Origin: Scilla litardierei
Lineage: Eukaryota > Streptophyta > Magnoliopsida > Asparagales > Asparagaceae
Direction: 5' to 3'
Assembly (NCBI GenBank): GCA_030789695.1
Contig: CM061142.1
Coordinates: forward strand, 145,733,637-145,797,636
Length of the DNA: 64,000 bases
The notes below the pieces were generated by a model that saw nothing but the letters and a program-made list of their open reading frames with translations, was not told the DNA's origin and ran no database searches. This document shows positions 43,601-54,306 of this stretch, piece by piece (within the stretch, counting starts at the first letter, position 1; every line of letters starts with the position of its first letter). Both the position numbers and the translations under genes were made by a program.

Positions 43601-44148
43601 CCATTGATCTTGGACTTTACTACCAGAGAGGTGCCTCTCCCAAATTGTTTGGTTATGCTGATGCAGGTTATCTCTCTGATCCGCACACAGCAAAATCTCA
43701 AACAGGTTTTGTATTTACCTACGGAGGTACTGCTATCTCTTGGAGATCGGTAAAACAAACCACTACTGCTACATCTTCCAACCATGCAGAGCTCATTGCG
43801 ATCCATGAGGCGAGCAGAGAATGTTTTTGGCTACGCTCCGTCGTCCAACACATCCTCCAATCCACTGGCCTGAAGACCAGTGATCTGGAGCCTACTGCCC
43901 TATTCGAAGACAACGCCGTATGCATTGCTCAGCTTCAGAAGGGCTACATCAAAGGCGACATGACAAAACACATTTCTCCCAAGTTTTTCTGGATGCACGA
44001 GCAGAAGAACGACAAGCAGATTGAAGTTCGACAGATCCAGTCATGCAACAACTTAGCTGATCTTTTTACTGAGGCATTGCCTAAATGTACTTTTGTAAAG
44101 CTTGTAAAGAACATTGGTATGCGACAGTTGAAAGACCTGCAAGCCTGA
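40679..44148 (+). pseudogene. Copia pol (protease, integrase, RT, RNase H) with one frameshift
   Basis: Part 1 (40679-41254) has the protease active site LVDSAST and the start of the integrase zinc domain (LWHNRLGHPG). Part 2 (41278-44148, 956 aa) is in another frame. The CxxC of the zinc domain (CLPCFKGK) is read in the second frame, so a single indel near 41205-41215 explains the break. In part 2, D15, D78 and E114 give a DD35E integrase triad. RT follows, with LMDVVTAYLYGDID and YVDD at 623-626, then RNase H with GYADAGYLSD, HAELIAIHEA and LADLFTEALP. All enzyme motifs are conserved, so decay has just begun. Confidence 0.9.
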
Positions 44149-44321
44149 AGCTTGTACGGATCAGGGGGAGTAACATGTGGGTTGCACTCTTTTTCCTTAA
44201 GCTGTTGGGTTTTCCCACTGGGTTTTCCACAGCTAAGGTTTTAACGAGGCAAACACACTTACTCTGGATCCAGAAGTATCCACCCCTTGCCTCAGTAGCT
44301 GAGACCGAAGTGATGAATGTG

Positions 44322-44331
44322 TAAGGGGGAG
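44322..44331 (+). promoter_or_regulatory. Polypurine tract of the copia element
   Basis: TAAGGGGGAG lies directly before the 3' LTR. A similar purine run, AGGGGGAG, occurs at 44163-44170 after the pol stop. Confidence 0.75.
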
Positions 44332-44550
44332 TGTTATGAATGAGGGAGGCCTTTGGCCTCCCCTCCTTCATTACCCATTCATTAGGCCCCCATTACTTAG
44401 AGTAATGGGGACCCTTGGTCTCCTAGAGGCTTTTGGCCTCCCCACTATGAGATATATAAATAGAGCACCATGGCTCTTAGCATTGTGAATTATTCTTAGC
44501 AATGAAATTCTCTCTCTCTCTCTCTCTCTTGAGTTCATTATCATATAACA
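44332..44550 (+). repeat. Copia 3' LTR (219 bp)
   Basis: Identical to 37240-37454 except for two additional CT units. Followed by the TGATT duplication. Confidence 0.93.
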
Positions 44551-44922
44551 TGATTCTCTTAACATTTGTGCAATATCAAAAGGTTTAATACACCAAAATC
44601 AATGACTTGAATTTATACTGTGAAAGGTTTGAGAGACCAAAAATCAAACACAGGATTTAAGAGCAGTCATTCTGTGAATTTAATCTTAAACTATTAGTAG
44701 TTGCCCAAAAGTACTTAGTTTGCTGGCCAATAGACATGTTTCTTATACTCTTGAATTTACTATTAGGCTTAATAAACACATGATTTAAGAGTAGTGTACA
44801 GGTTTAAGAAACAAAAATCAAAAGGGTTTAAAATTTTGTGAATGGATGTTGGAGGTCACCATCTTAGCACAACATGGAAATTTAGCCAACACAAAAATTC
44901 TCATCGGTACAGGTTTAAGCAG

Positions 44923-45043
44923 GAACTGAAAGTTTGTGAATGGATGTTGGCTAAATTAAAGACATCAATAGCCCCTACAAGCATTCGTATACATTCATCC
45001 TACCAGTGGACAGATGGGAATGTAATAGAGTAGAGCAACAGAG
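44923..45043 (+). pseudogene. Exon-like segment, unrecognised
   Basis: After TTTAAGCAG and before GTAGGTG there is an open frame with ELKVCEWMLAKLKTSIAP and IRIHSSYQWTDGNVIE, ending in a stop at 45032. It may be the last exon of the gene-like region interrupted by the copia element, or an independent fragment. Confidence 0.4.
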
Positions 45044-45509
45044 GTAGGTGTTTTTCTTCCTGAATTATTCTTGGCCTCTCTGCCCGCTTTGCTCAAATTT
45101 TTTTCTTCAATTTCAGTTTTCGTCAAATTTTTGGGTCAGAGAGCGAGGGAGATATAAAATTATGGAAAGAAGATGTCTTCTTCTTCTTTGATGTTCTTGG
45201 AAGCATGAGGTGGAATAAAAGACTTACAATGAAGAACTGAGAAAATCGCAATGTATAGATCTAGAAAATAACTCCAGGTTCCCAAGCACGAACACAATCC
45301 AGAACGATAATCTCCAGAAAAGAGATCCAGAATTCCTTACAAAATTGCCCTAGAATAATTACCTAAAAATCGCCTAAGCCATGTATTAAAAACTATTCAA
45401 AAATTCCTAAAAAAAGTCCTCCCTCAGTCGCACGCCAGCTCCAGCTTTAGTCGCTTCCCAGATCGCGCGCATCGCGACCTTTCAAAACATTCCAAAAATG
45501 ACCCTGGAG

Positions 45510-45825
45510 TTGCCGACTGAGTAGATGACTCGGTCGAGCAACAGGCTGCTCGCTCAGTAGCTCGGGCCGAGTAGAGAAGCTGCTCGAACGAGCACTACAG
45601 AAAATGGAACAGATTCAAAGTTGCCTACCCTCGACGAGTCATCACTGCTCGGGGCGAGTAGGCGTTGACTCGGTCAGATGCTCGGACCGCGTCGTGGACT
45701 GCTGTGGAATTGAGGCTGCTCGACCGAGCAGATGAGCTGCTCGGTCCGAGTCAACCCGTATCTGCTGCTCTTCTCAAATTGAAGCTGCTCGATCTTGCAA
45801 CTGAGCTGCTCGGACCGAGCATTTT
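45510..45825. repeat. GCTCGACCGAGC / GCTCGGTCCGAG motif array
   Basis: Near-palindromes, often placed as oppositely oriented pairs with a 5-nt gap, for example GACCGAGCAG (45722-45731), loop ATGAG, CTGCTCGGTC (45737-45746). Confidence 0.8.
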
Positions 45826-45854
45826 CTAGGAAATTCTGCAGAGAGCTCTTGGGC

Positions 45855-45858
<4 letters not shown>

Positions 45859-45925
<67 letters not shown>
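45859..45925. repeat. CT microsatellite expanded in this LTR
   Basis: About 33 TC units here. The homologous LTR fragment has only about six at the same place (61916-61927). Confidence 0.9.
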
Positions 45926-45927
<2 letters not shown>

Positions 45928-46208
45928 TCTCTCTCTTCTCCTACAATAGCTCCAGAAATGTGGCGAACTCCTCCAGAGCCCCGCCAATGATCTCACGAGC
46001 ATGCCGGATGTGTCCATACCCAAGTGGGGTCCCAAATCGCTCCAAAATCCCCGAAAACTCACAAAACACTACGAAACTCGAAAATATCGTCAGAAATGCA
46101 ATATCGTAGTAAAATGAGAGATTTGGATGCGAAAATGGCATGAGATACAATGGAATAATGATATGAAAATAGTATAAAATAAGGACACATCAAAATCCCC
46201 CAAGCTTA

Positions 46209-49184
46209 CCTCTTACTCGTCCTCGAGGAAGACGAATAATCGGTACGCCGGGAGGAAAACAAAAAGAAAAATAAGAAAATGAAAATAGAAAGAAATGAAA
46301 AGCAAAAAGAGAAGTGAGAGGAGGGTGCTAATGATGATCGGTCAGATTTCATGCCTAAATAGTAAATCACAAAGCTCTGAATGATAACCATACATGCTAT
46401 TGGCAATTCCTAGTTTTACAAATCATATGACCATGCAATGCAGGCAAAGAATAGGGATCTATTGAAATAACACTATCAAATCGTATCAATCTCATGCAAT
46501 CCCTAGAGTCTAGTATAAAGAAGTTGGCAACGCCCTTTTCAATCACAGATACACAAGGAGCATAAAAGAATCACATAACATGCAATAGAGAATAGAAAAA
46601 ATCATACTGTTCAGATATTCATTTCGATCTAGGAAAAATCTCCAAAAACTAATTCGTAAAGTTTAGGTGTTATTGAATCTCCCCGTTATGCACCGTCTCC
46701 ACTCTAATGTCATGTACACTCATGTAATCAGTTGGTTTACCCCCAAGCTTAGCTTGAGGCGTCGCATCAAGGAAAATGATATGAAATTTTTATTTTTCTT
46801 CCCAAAATAAATGATAGCTTCTAATGAAATGTTATAAAACTTATTCATTTTCTTTCTTTTTCTTTTCTTTTTCACATATGAATATATACACATATTTTTT
46901 TATTTATTTTTCAATTAGAAGCTATACTTTTTCTTTCTGGGGTTTGAGAAGTGAGATGCGGTAAAAATAGCTATGGGGATGTAACCAACTGATATGTAGA
47001 GATATAAATAGATATGTAGAGAAGGAAAAATAGTAGGACTCTCGGTTCACTCATAAGAGGGTGCACAAAGGTTTGATAAAATAAAACCCTAACTAAACTC
47101 ATATATAGCATGGCTATTTTCATTTCTCTAAATGGATACTGAAAAAGGCATGCAGTAATAGGTACAATATCAGCAGGCATGCAAACATAAGTGAATAAGA
47201 TAAGAAAACAGATGCTCCAAGTGTTCCAGTGATGCGTGAACCTAGGTGCATTTTCCAACATAGATCATACTAGATACTAATTCATGCATTCAATGTTCAA
47301 TTCATTTCAAGTATTAAATCAGATGGATCATCAATAGAAATGCATGCATATATATAGTAAAGCTGAAATTTACCCTAATAGCATGCCATCGAAAATGAGC
47401 ATTGTAAAAACTAATAAGGTCACGAGAGATATCATCATGCGGACCATCCTCAGCAAATAAAGAAAAAAGAAGCGGGGAAAAAGGAAAATAAAGAAAAAGG
47501 ATGCATGCATGGGGAAAAATGGAAAATATGATGCAAAATGAGAAAAAAGAAAACGGGGTGAAAAACGGTGAAAAAGTGAAATAAATAAAAAATGAAATAA
47601 GGAAGGCAATGAATCAAAAAAGTGAAGCGGTAGCACTCATCCCCCAAGCTAAACCTAGCAGTGTCCACACTGCTAAGAAAACTCTCGTGAGCGGGAGATG
47701 ATGATAAAGGGGTGGGGTGGGTGGGGCATAAAATAAAAAGTATGCAATAAAAGAAAAAAGAAATAAAACTAAAAATATGAAATGATGCAATGCAGTATGA
47801 GATATGGTGCATGGGTGGCTCCTCCCCCAAGCTAGTCGTCACACCTGCTGCGGACGTGATCAGAGAATACCTGCAATTGAAAACGATCAAAACGTCAGAT
47901 AATCGAGTAAAAATAGGTGATACACAGATATGAGGTGACTCGGACTGAGCATTAAACTGCTCGGTCTTAGATGTGCTACCGGGTCTGGGGATGTGACCGA
48001 GCAGACTAGCTGCTCGGTTTGTGCCCTAAGGCATAGATTTGGGGGGGGGGGGGGGCGAACGGCGGTCGCCGGTGGGGAGAGGGTTGTGGGGTGGGTTGGC
48101 GGCGGGTGGGTGGTGGTTTTAAAGGAGAGGGTGGGGGGGTTTTGGGGAGTGAGGGTCGGCGGCACCGTCAGTGGTGGTGTCGTCGTCGACGGTGCAGTCG
48201 ACAAAATAGGGATAGGGGCGGGGGTTTAAGGGGATCTGATGGGAGAGGGAGGGGGAATGTGGGGTTTTTAATGTCGGGGGGGGGGGAGGGGGTTTGGCAG
48301 CACTGGCGACCGCGGTGGCGCCGGCGGTCGGGCCGTCGAATGAGTAGGGCGAGGGGGGAAAGAGGGGGGGGGGAGAGATAGAGAGAGAAAAGGGGGAGAG
48401 AAGGGGCGTGGCTGATCGGAGAGTGGCGGTGCAGCTGGCGGTGCCGGCAGCGGTGAAGGAGGAGGAAGACGACATGAGGCGGGGGGGGGGGGGGGGGGGG
48501 GGGGGTTGAACGAGTTGGGGGGTTGGGAGAGCTCGGGGGAAAATTAGAGAATAAAAATTTTAGGTTAAAATTTTTTAACAGCGATAACTTATAGTCGGGT
48601 TTCAGGTTTGGAATTAAAGGTCCGACCCAACTTGGTCCGAGCAGCTAGGCTGCTCGTCCGGGGCAGTGAAAATTTTTGATGCGAAATACTCCCTTGTCTG
48701 CTCGACCGAGAAGGGTGATGCTCGGTCCGCGTCGAATCCTACTTGGGCCGTGCCAATAATATTTTGTCCGGGTTGGCAGAGTGACGTTTTCTCCCCAAAT
48801 TTCAAAGCCTGTACGACTCGACCGAGCAATAGGTTGCTCGGTCCGCGTCGATTTCTACTCGGACCGAGCAGGACACTGCTCGGGCCGCGCAGAGATGGCC
48901 ACATATCCTTGCTGTAGCTGTGTCTGCATTGCTCGACCGAGCAGGGAAGCTGCTCGGTCGAGTCTCCAGTGTCTTCTTTTTCTTTGGTTTTCTCCCCAAA
49001 TCTTCGAATCTCTTGCTCTCCTCTGGCTTCCTTCCGTTTATAATGTCCATACGCATACCCCCACTTGTCCAACCTACACAAAAGATGAAGTTATCAAATT
49101 TTTATGATTTTTATAGTGTTATATGAAAACACAAAATGAAAATGAAAAATAAGAAACTAAGAAAGAAAATCCAAAATCTAAGAA
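46209..49184. other. Non-coding internal region with G-rich and palindromic tracts
   Basis: Purine-rich sequence to about 47640, then G-rich sequence at 47985-48545 with poly-G runs, and a second array of CGACCGAGCAG/CTGCTCGGTCG motifs at 48630-48965. The longest perfect hairpin pairs 48932-48944 with 48950-48962 (13 bp). The ORFs here are translations of biased sequence. Confidence 0.6.
48481..48506 (+). repeat. Poly-G tract of 26 bases, with shorter G runs nearby
   Basis: G26 at 48481-48506, G15 at 48041-48055 and G11 at 48276-48286, all on the plus strand (C runs in the element's RNA). Such runs can form G-quadruplexes and are prone to sequencing length error. Confidence 0.85.
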
Positions 49185-49202
49185 ATTGGGTTGCCTCCCA
49201 AT
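49185..49202 (-). other. Conserved hairpin downstream of gag-protease (second family)
   Basis: ATTGGG, loop TTGCCT, CCCAAT. Compared with 21133-21152 the loop is identical, and two stem pairs are changed on both sides (G-C to A-T, C-G to T-A). It lies about 70 nt beyond the gag-protease stop at 49272. Confidence 0.75.
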
Positions 49203-49271
49203 AAGCGCTCGTTTTCAGTCATGAGCTCGACTCCATCTAATATATCAGTTTTCATTTCGTGCACGCGGTGG

Positions 49272-51236
49272 TCACGCGTCAATCTTTGTGATGGTGCAAA
49301 CCGGCCGCATTTGACTTCCGCATAGTTCAAGATTCTCCTCCATGTAGCATATAGTCTCCGGTCCTTGATGATTTGGTGAACGACGTAGAAACTCCTCATC
49401 CAATACTTGGATGTATGCGGTGACCGCTTTGTTGTAGGTTGGGTCGTCGTCATCATCGATCCTTGTCTTCATTGGGTCTTTCATGACCCCTTCGGAGGTA
49501 AAGTCTTCAATTGCTTCCTCTTCAAGAAGCTCTAGATAACTAGCCCCTTCTACATGGGCACGCTCTCTCATCGGCTTTTGTAGCCGGAACTCAGCTTCAA
49601 TATCTCCCACGTTGAGAGAGAGGGTCCCTTCTCGGACGTCTATCAGAACTCCGGCCGTCGCCATGAAGGGGCGGCCGAGTATAAGTTGGGAGCTCCCTCC
49701 CTCAGGCATATCCATGATCACGAAATCGACGGGGACGCATAGCCCTGGAGGTATTTGGAGGATGATGTCCCTCGCTACCCCCACCGGGTAGGTGATAGAA
49801 TGATCGACGAGCTGGATGGACATGATCGTTAGTTCTAGCTCACTTCCAGTCTGAAGTCTCCTAAAGATGGAGAGGGGCATCAGACTGATGCTAGCCCCTA
49901 AGTCAATTAATGCTCTACTGATTGGCATCCCGCCGATGAAATATGGCACGGTAAAGCTCACCGGATCCGGCAGCTTCCGAGGGAGATGATTTTTGATGAC
50001 GGAGGTGGAATCCTCCAATAGCTTGATTTCTTCGAACTTCCTCTTTCCCGTAATGAGATCCTTCAAAAATTTGGCATAGGTCGGGATCTCGGTGATGGCG
50101 TCTATGAACGGGATGTTTAGCTGAATCCCTTTTAACAGCTCCATAAACTTAGAGTACTTCTTCTCCATCTTCGCTAGGGTTAGCCTCTGTGGGTATGGAG
50201 GGGGAGGTCTGGAAACTTTACTCTTAGATGCATCAACGGGAGGCGACGTTGTAGTAGGTATGACGGGAGGAACATCCGCTTTATCCTCAATAATGACAGG
50301 CCTTTCAGTGGCCTCCTCTCTATTGCTGTCATCAACAGCTTCTTTAATGGTGACCTTCTCCTTGTTTGGCACCTGAAACATGATAGGGTCAGTAACCCTT
50401 CCTCCACGTGTGGTCACTGAAACCACGACATTGACTTGGGCTCTCGGGTTTGCCTCTGGCTGTGCGGGCAATCTCCCCTGATTCTTCAGCAGCTGCGACA
50501 TTTGCCCCCTTAGTTCATCGAGCGAATAATTTATATTCTTGAATTGGTTCGATGTATCCTGATTAAAGCGGATCTGGCCGCTCATGAAGGTCTCCAGCAT
50601 GTCTTCGAGATTAGACTTGGGTGGAGCCGGTGCCTAAGTCTGCTGAGGTGGCCAGTTGAACTGATATCCCGGCGGCCTGTAAGGCCCAGCAGGCCTAAAG
50701 CCGCCCTGCTGCTGGCTCTGCTGCTGCTGAGGAGGAGGAGGAGGTCTCTAAAATTGCGGAGGTTGCAGCCCTCCACTTGGGTTTCTGTAGGAAAACCCCG
50801 GGTGATTCCTGGCAGCTGGAAGCTGCCACTGATTCCGTCCCTCTCCTTGGACGTATTGCACGGTCTCAGATGTCTCTGTACCATCATAGTGGGTTTCACT
50901 AGGGATATATCCCTGATCTACATACTCCTCTCCGGGATGATAAGAGGTGCTGGGTGCTACTGGGAAGGAGTCTAGACGCTTCTCGATGCGGGCCACTTGC
51001 TTGCACAAGGTCTCGATGTGAGAATCCAAGTGACTTGCGACCTTGACCTCAGGAGTCCGGGTCACAACGGTCCGTTCATCGTTCCACTACTAGTTGTTGG
51101 CCGCTTTGTGCTCCAACAAATCTATAGCCTCCTCAGGAGACTTATCAAGTAGGGTGCCCTGTGTCGCAGCATCGATGATCATCTTGGTGCTAGGCTAGAG
51201 CTGGTTGTAGAAGCTCTGCATCAAATCCCAGGGCTC
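49272..51236 (-). pseudogene. Athila-type gag-protease, broken and truncated
   Basis: The main ORF (49272-50600, 442 aa) covers the end of gag and the protease: DLGASISLMPLSIF as active site, LILGRPF as flap. A stop near 50633 separates it from a segment at 50748-51065 with RNHPGFSYRNPSGG, homologous to residues 362-380 of the first element. Further up, to 51236, weak text such as SFYNQL and TKMIIDAATQGTLLD still aligns with gag. The CCHC knuckle is absent in the equivalent place here too. Truncated by the chromovirus LTR at 51238. Confidence 0.82.
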
Positions 51237-51489
51237 GTGTAACGGTCGGTTTTCGATCGTACTTTCTTCGTGCAAGTGCTTTTGATCGTGCACGTTGTTA
51301 TCTTAGACTTGTTTGATTTTTGAACACTTTTGTGTGATATGTCGTTGTGATCGTCTCTGAGAGTATTAAATTGTGGCACTATTTTGGAACCACATTTCTC
51401 GGGTCGTTCTTCCACGATTTGATCATATTTGAAGTGACGTCACGATTTCAGCTTTGACGTGAGACTTTCTATTTTTAGTTTCGTCCCTC

Positions 51490-51601
51490 GACGTCAAAAT
51501 TTAGATCCATCTTCTTAGTCCTCTTTCTTTCGTCGTCCCGCCCTTGACGTCGAAATTTAGATCCGTCTTCTTAGTCCTCTTTCTTTCGTCGTCCCGAGCA
51601 C
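51490..51601 (+). repeat. 56-bp tandem duplication private to the 5' LTR
   Basis: GACGTC(A/G)AAATTTAGATCC units start at 51490 and 51546; the 3' LTR has a single copy (near 59288). The duplication therefore arose after insertion. Confidence 0.85.
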
Positions 51602-53230
51602 CCCATATTTATTTTACAATTTTTGGACTTCATTTGACCTATTTTCCATTTTTGACTAAGTTTATAATATTTTTAAATCTTACTTTTACAAGTATTTTAA
51701 TTCTAATAAAATTCCTATTTCCTAATAACTCTACAAAATAATTTTTAGCCGCATCTCCATGCATGAGAGAGGGTGAGGGAGAGTTATTTTAAGCATTTTA
51801 ATTATTTTAATATTTTAAATAAGTTCCTAAACCCTAGACCTAGCCCTAACCCCCTCCTCTATTTAAATAAGCCCTAGGTTAAACTATTTTCGCAGCACAC
51901 AAACCCTAGCCGTCAAAAACCCACCCCAAAGTTTCGCACCCCCTTCAGCTCGCAGCCGCCCGTGTCCGACCGACGGAATCCACCACTTTCCCTCGGTCTG
52001 ACCGAAGCCCCGCTCAGCATCCGCCCCGCTCCGCAGCGTTGCAAGCTGCAACATTGCAGCCTGCAGCCGCCCCCGCTACGACCGACGGATCCCTCCGCAT
52101 CCGCCCGCTACGACCGAAGGGATCCCCCGTTCCGCACCCCGCTCCGCTCCGCTGCAGCCCGCAGCGCCTGACCGATGCTCCCGCAGTGTCCGACCGACCC
52201 GCTCCCCGCACCGCTGCTCCGTTGCAACCCGCTACGTTGCAACCCCCGCCCCAAGCGCCCGACCGAAGAGATCCCCCGCACCGGCCCGCTGTGACCGAGA
52301 GCCCCCACTCTGCACCGCAGCTCCGCAGTGCTGCGACCCCCGCCCGCAGTGTCTGACCGAGAGAACCCCCCGCAGCGGTCCGGTCTGACCGAGCGACGTT
52401 CGTCGCAACGTCGCAACTCTCGCAACGCTTGCCACCGTGGGCCCCCCAAGTTCTCCAGAAGTATTGTGGGTCCCCCAGTGACCCCTAGCAATGCTTGTCG
52501 ACTACGATGTTACGACACGTCGTAGCCCTTCGTCGCAAGATCTAGCTTTTGGAATCTTGTTCGCGATTCAGATTTGACGACAAGGAGTTTTTCGCCACTA
52601 CTTTCATTCTTTCCAGACTCCGAAAAAGGTTGGTTCCCCGAACTCGTAGCAACCCCCACCGTAGCTATAATCAGACCCTAAACTAAAAGTCGACAACTCT
52701 AATTAAAATTTCCTTTTCGCTCTTTTAAAACGTTGTGCAAATGTAGAAAATTGACGAATGGACTTGATGACTGTGCACATAGGATAGATCGTCGAATAGG
52801 GCTGAACATCCAAAATGTGATTTCTGACGAATAGGATAGTCCCGATAACCTAGACACGAACCCTAATAGAAATTGCTGAAAACGAGACCTGACACCGTCG
52901 ACGTGACACTATTTCAGACGGACTACCGCTGACGAGACGCTTGGACGAGACGCTCCGGGAGGACGACACACTCGCCACCGCAGGCAAGTGTATCCACTTG
53001 TACTTTTGGTCGTGCTTAGGCCTTAGTTTGTTAGAACTGTTAACTGTGAACAAAGAGAACCGGACGTGAAATGATAGCGTCCGGGACTTCCCTTGACGGC
53101 TCAGACTTGACGACGAAGTCTGAGCCTAACAACAACAACTTTTGACATCGTAGGACTATCTTGTGTGTGCATGAGTGTGGACACCCTAGAATAATCTTTC
53201 CTGTCTTGTCACGTCCCGTCCCGTCTTGCA

Positions 53231-53412
53231 CAGCCTAGAGGGCAATAGGGCACTATCCGAGTGATCCCTTGTCTTGATACACAGCCCAGAGAGAAATAGG
53301 GCACTCTCTGAGTGATCCCTTGTCGTGATACACAGCCCAGAGGGTAATAGGGCACTCACCAAGCTAGAGCGAGTGATCTCTTATCTTGTCTTGTCTTGTC
53401 TTGTCTTGAATA
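53231..53412 (+). repeat. Three units of about 53 bp followed by TCTTG repeats
   Basis: CACAGCC(T/C)AGAG...AATAGGGCACT recurs at about 53231, 53281 and 53331, followed by TCTTG repeats (53387-53408). LTR-internal and non-coding. Confidence 0.75.
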
Positions 53413-53723
53413 CTTGGGTTTGGGGTAGGGTTGAGCGTCGCACGGTAAGAGGGTCTGATCCCCCTCGAACCGTAAGGCGTGAACCCTTTCGTGTCACACT
53501 TGTCTTGTCTTGTCCCGCCATGTCCCTATTTGTCTTGACACCTGTTAGGTTAGTCCCGTAGTTGATAGTACATGCTACGCCTATTACTTGTCACGTTTTA
53601 CTTTCCTGCTACGTTTACTTTCTTTTGTTTCTCTGTTATAACCTCAGCATGCTAATCAACCAATAAACCGTTGTTAAATAGTCGATACACTTGCAGTTTG
53701 GTCTGACCCTTTTTGTAGACCTT

Positions 53724-53764
53724 ACCTGACGTACAGTTCCTTCTTTTGGTGCTGTACGTCAGGT
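53724..53764 (+). other. LTR hairpin with 13-bp stem preceding an acidic peptide frame
   Basis: ACCTGACGTACAG (53724-53736) pairs perfectly with CTGTACGTCAGGT (53752-53764). Directly after it, an open frame gives VEPEYVDEADLSADVEPED and continues to a stop at 53858. The minus-strand LTR at 60363-60396 has the same arrangement with a covarying stem and a different acidic peptide. Confidence 0.65.
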
Positions 53765-54306
53765 GTTGAGCCAGAGTATGTCGACGAGGCGGACTTGTCA
53801 GCAGACGTGGAGCCGGAGGATACTGATCCAGAGTACAATCCAGAGGAGGACCAGAGTTAGAGGCCTCTCGTTGCTGTTCCAGAGTTTCTGTTCCAGTTTA
53901 GATTGGGTGCGTAGTACCTTTTGTTTTCCTGTCTAGGTTGGATGCTTGCACCAGTAGTTTTCTTTTCTGCAGTTGTAGTCCTTCGGGCGTTTTAGACTCT
54001 CAGTACTTTGGATGATTACTTTTGGAATAAAATGATATGCTTTTCCTTTCAGTACTTTTATTGTTCCGTACTAACTTGCAGGGACCTGTTCCTTCGTTTT
54101 GGAATACCACAGACGCTTATTGGGTCTGAGCTCTCAGCTCTGGCCTAAGCGGGCCTTAGTCACGCTTTGCCTCCGTACTTTTGGGAAGCGGGGCGTGACT
54201 GGTTTTAGTGGTGGCCCATGCAGGTCCCACCCTTTCTGCAAATTCAAAACAATCAAAGTATTGAACTTCATTTTATTATCATCCGGTAATTGTACGAGTC
54301 TAATCT

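Larger units (their letters stand above)
37240..44550 (+). mobile_element. Very young, nearly intact copia retrotransposon
   Basis: Complete 7.3-kb element: 5' LTR 37240-37454, a leader of 2.1 kb, gag (39547-40560), pol (40679-44148) with a single frameshift, PPT, 3' LTR 44332-44550, and a perfect TGATT target duplication. The LTRs are identical apart from two extra CT units in the right one, so insertion is very recent. It may be a candidate for recent activity in this genome, although this copy needs a functional pol from elsewhere. Confidence 0.93.
28599..45100 (-). mobile_element. Putative Helitron-like unit with gene fragments (right end unresolved)
   Basis: On the minus strand the left boundary reads CCGTGCCC-TAT-GGGCACGG-GTAATGA-CTAGT, that is, a subterminal hairpin and a CTRRT end as in plant Helitron 3' termini. 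The next base is A rather than the expected T, which weakens the call. The interval carries a satellite array, foldback arms and intron-exon-like fragments on the plus strand. I found no Rep/helicase ORF and no certain TC 5' end; the right limit lies before the second Athila LTR. A copia element (37240-44550) is nested in it. Confidence 0.4.
45180..46192 (-). mobile_element. Second Athila-type element, 3' LTR (left limit uncertain)
   Basis: Ends ACATCA at 46192, directly followed by the same PPT as the first Athila element. It has an array of GCTCGACCGAGC/GCTCGGTCCGAG motifs (45510-45825) in the position of the CTCGGCCGAG array of the first element. A homologous fragment is at 61577-62194. 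The true LTR start (TG) could not be fixed. Confidence 0.7.
46193..51237 (-). mobile_element. Second Athila-type element, internal region, pol missing
   Basis: PPT at 46193-46208, 3 kb of non-coding sequence, conserved hairpin at 49185-49202, then a broken gag-protease up to 51237, where a chromovirus has inserted. Neither RT/integrase nor ORF-1 is present between gag-protease and PPT, so this is also a pol-less element, more reduced than the first. The PBS side is lost with the far part. Confidence 0.75.
51238..54199 (+). repeat. Chromovirus 5' LTR (about 2.96 kb)
   Basis: The start matches 59034. The end is inferred from GGGAAGCGGGGCGTGAC at 54183-54199, which mirrors GGGAAGTGGGGCGTTACA of the minus-strand LTR at 59962, and from the PBS-like TGGTTTTAG that follows. 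It includes a GC-rich block (51950-52480) with many GACCGA motifs, three repeats near 53231-53390, and a hairpin at 53724-53764. Confidence 0.7.

Noticed and set aside
45795..46109. ORF with a long Ser-Leu repeat
   Set aside because: It reads through the CT microsatellite of an LTR.
48091..48475. Gly/Arg- or Pro/Ser-rich ORFs
   Set aside because: Low-complexity G-rich sequence; homopolymer runs make any frame unreliable.
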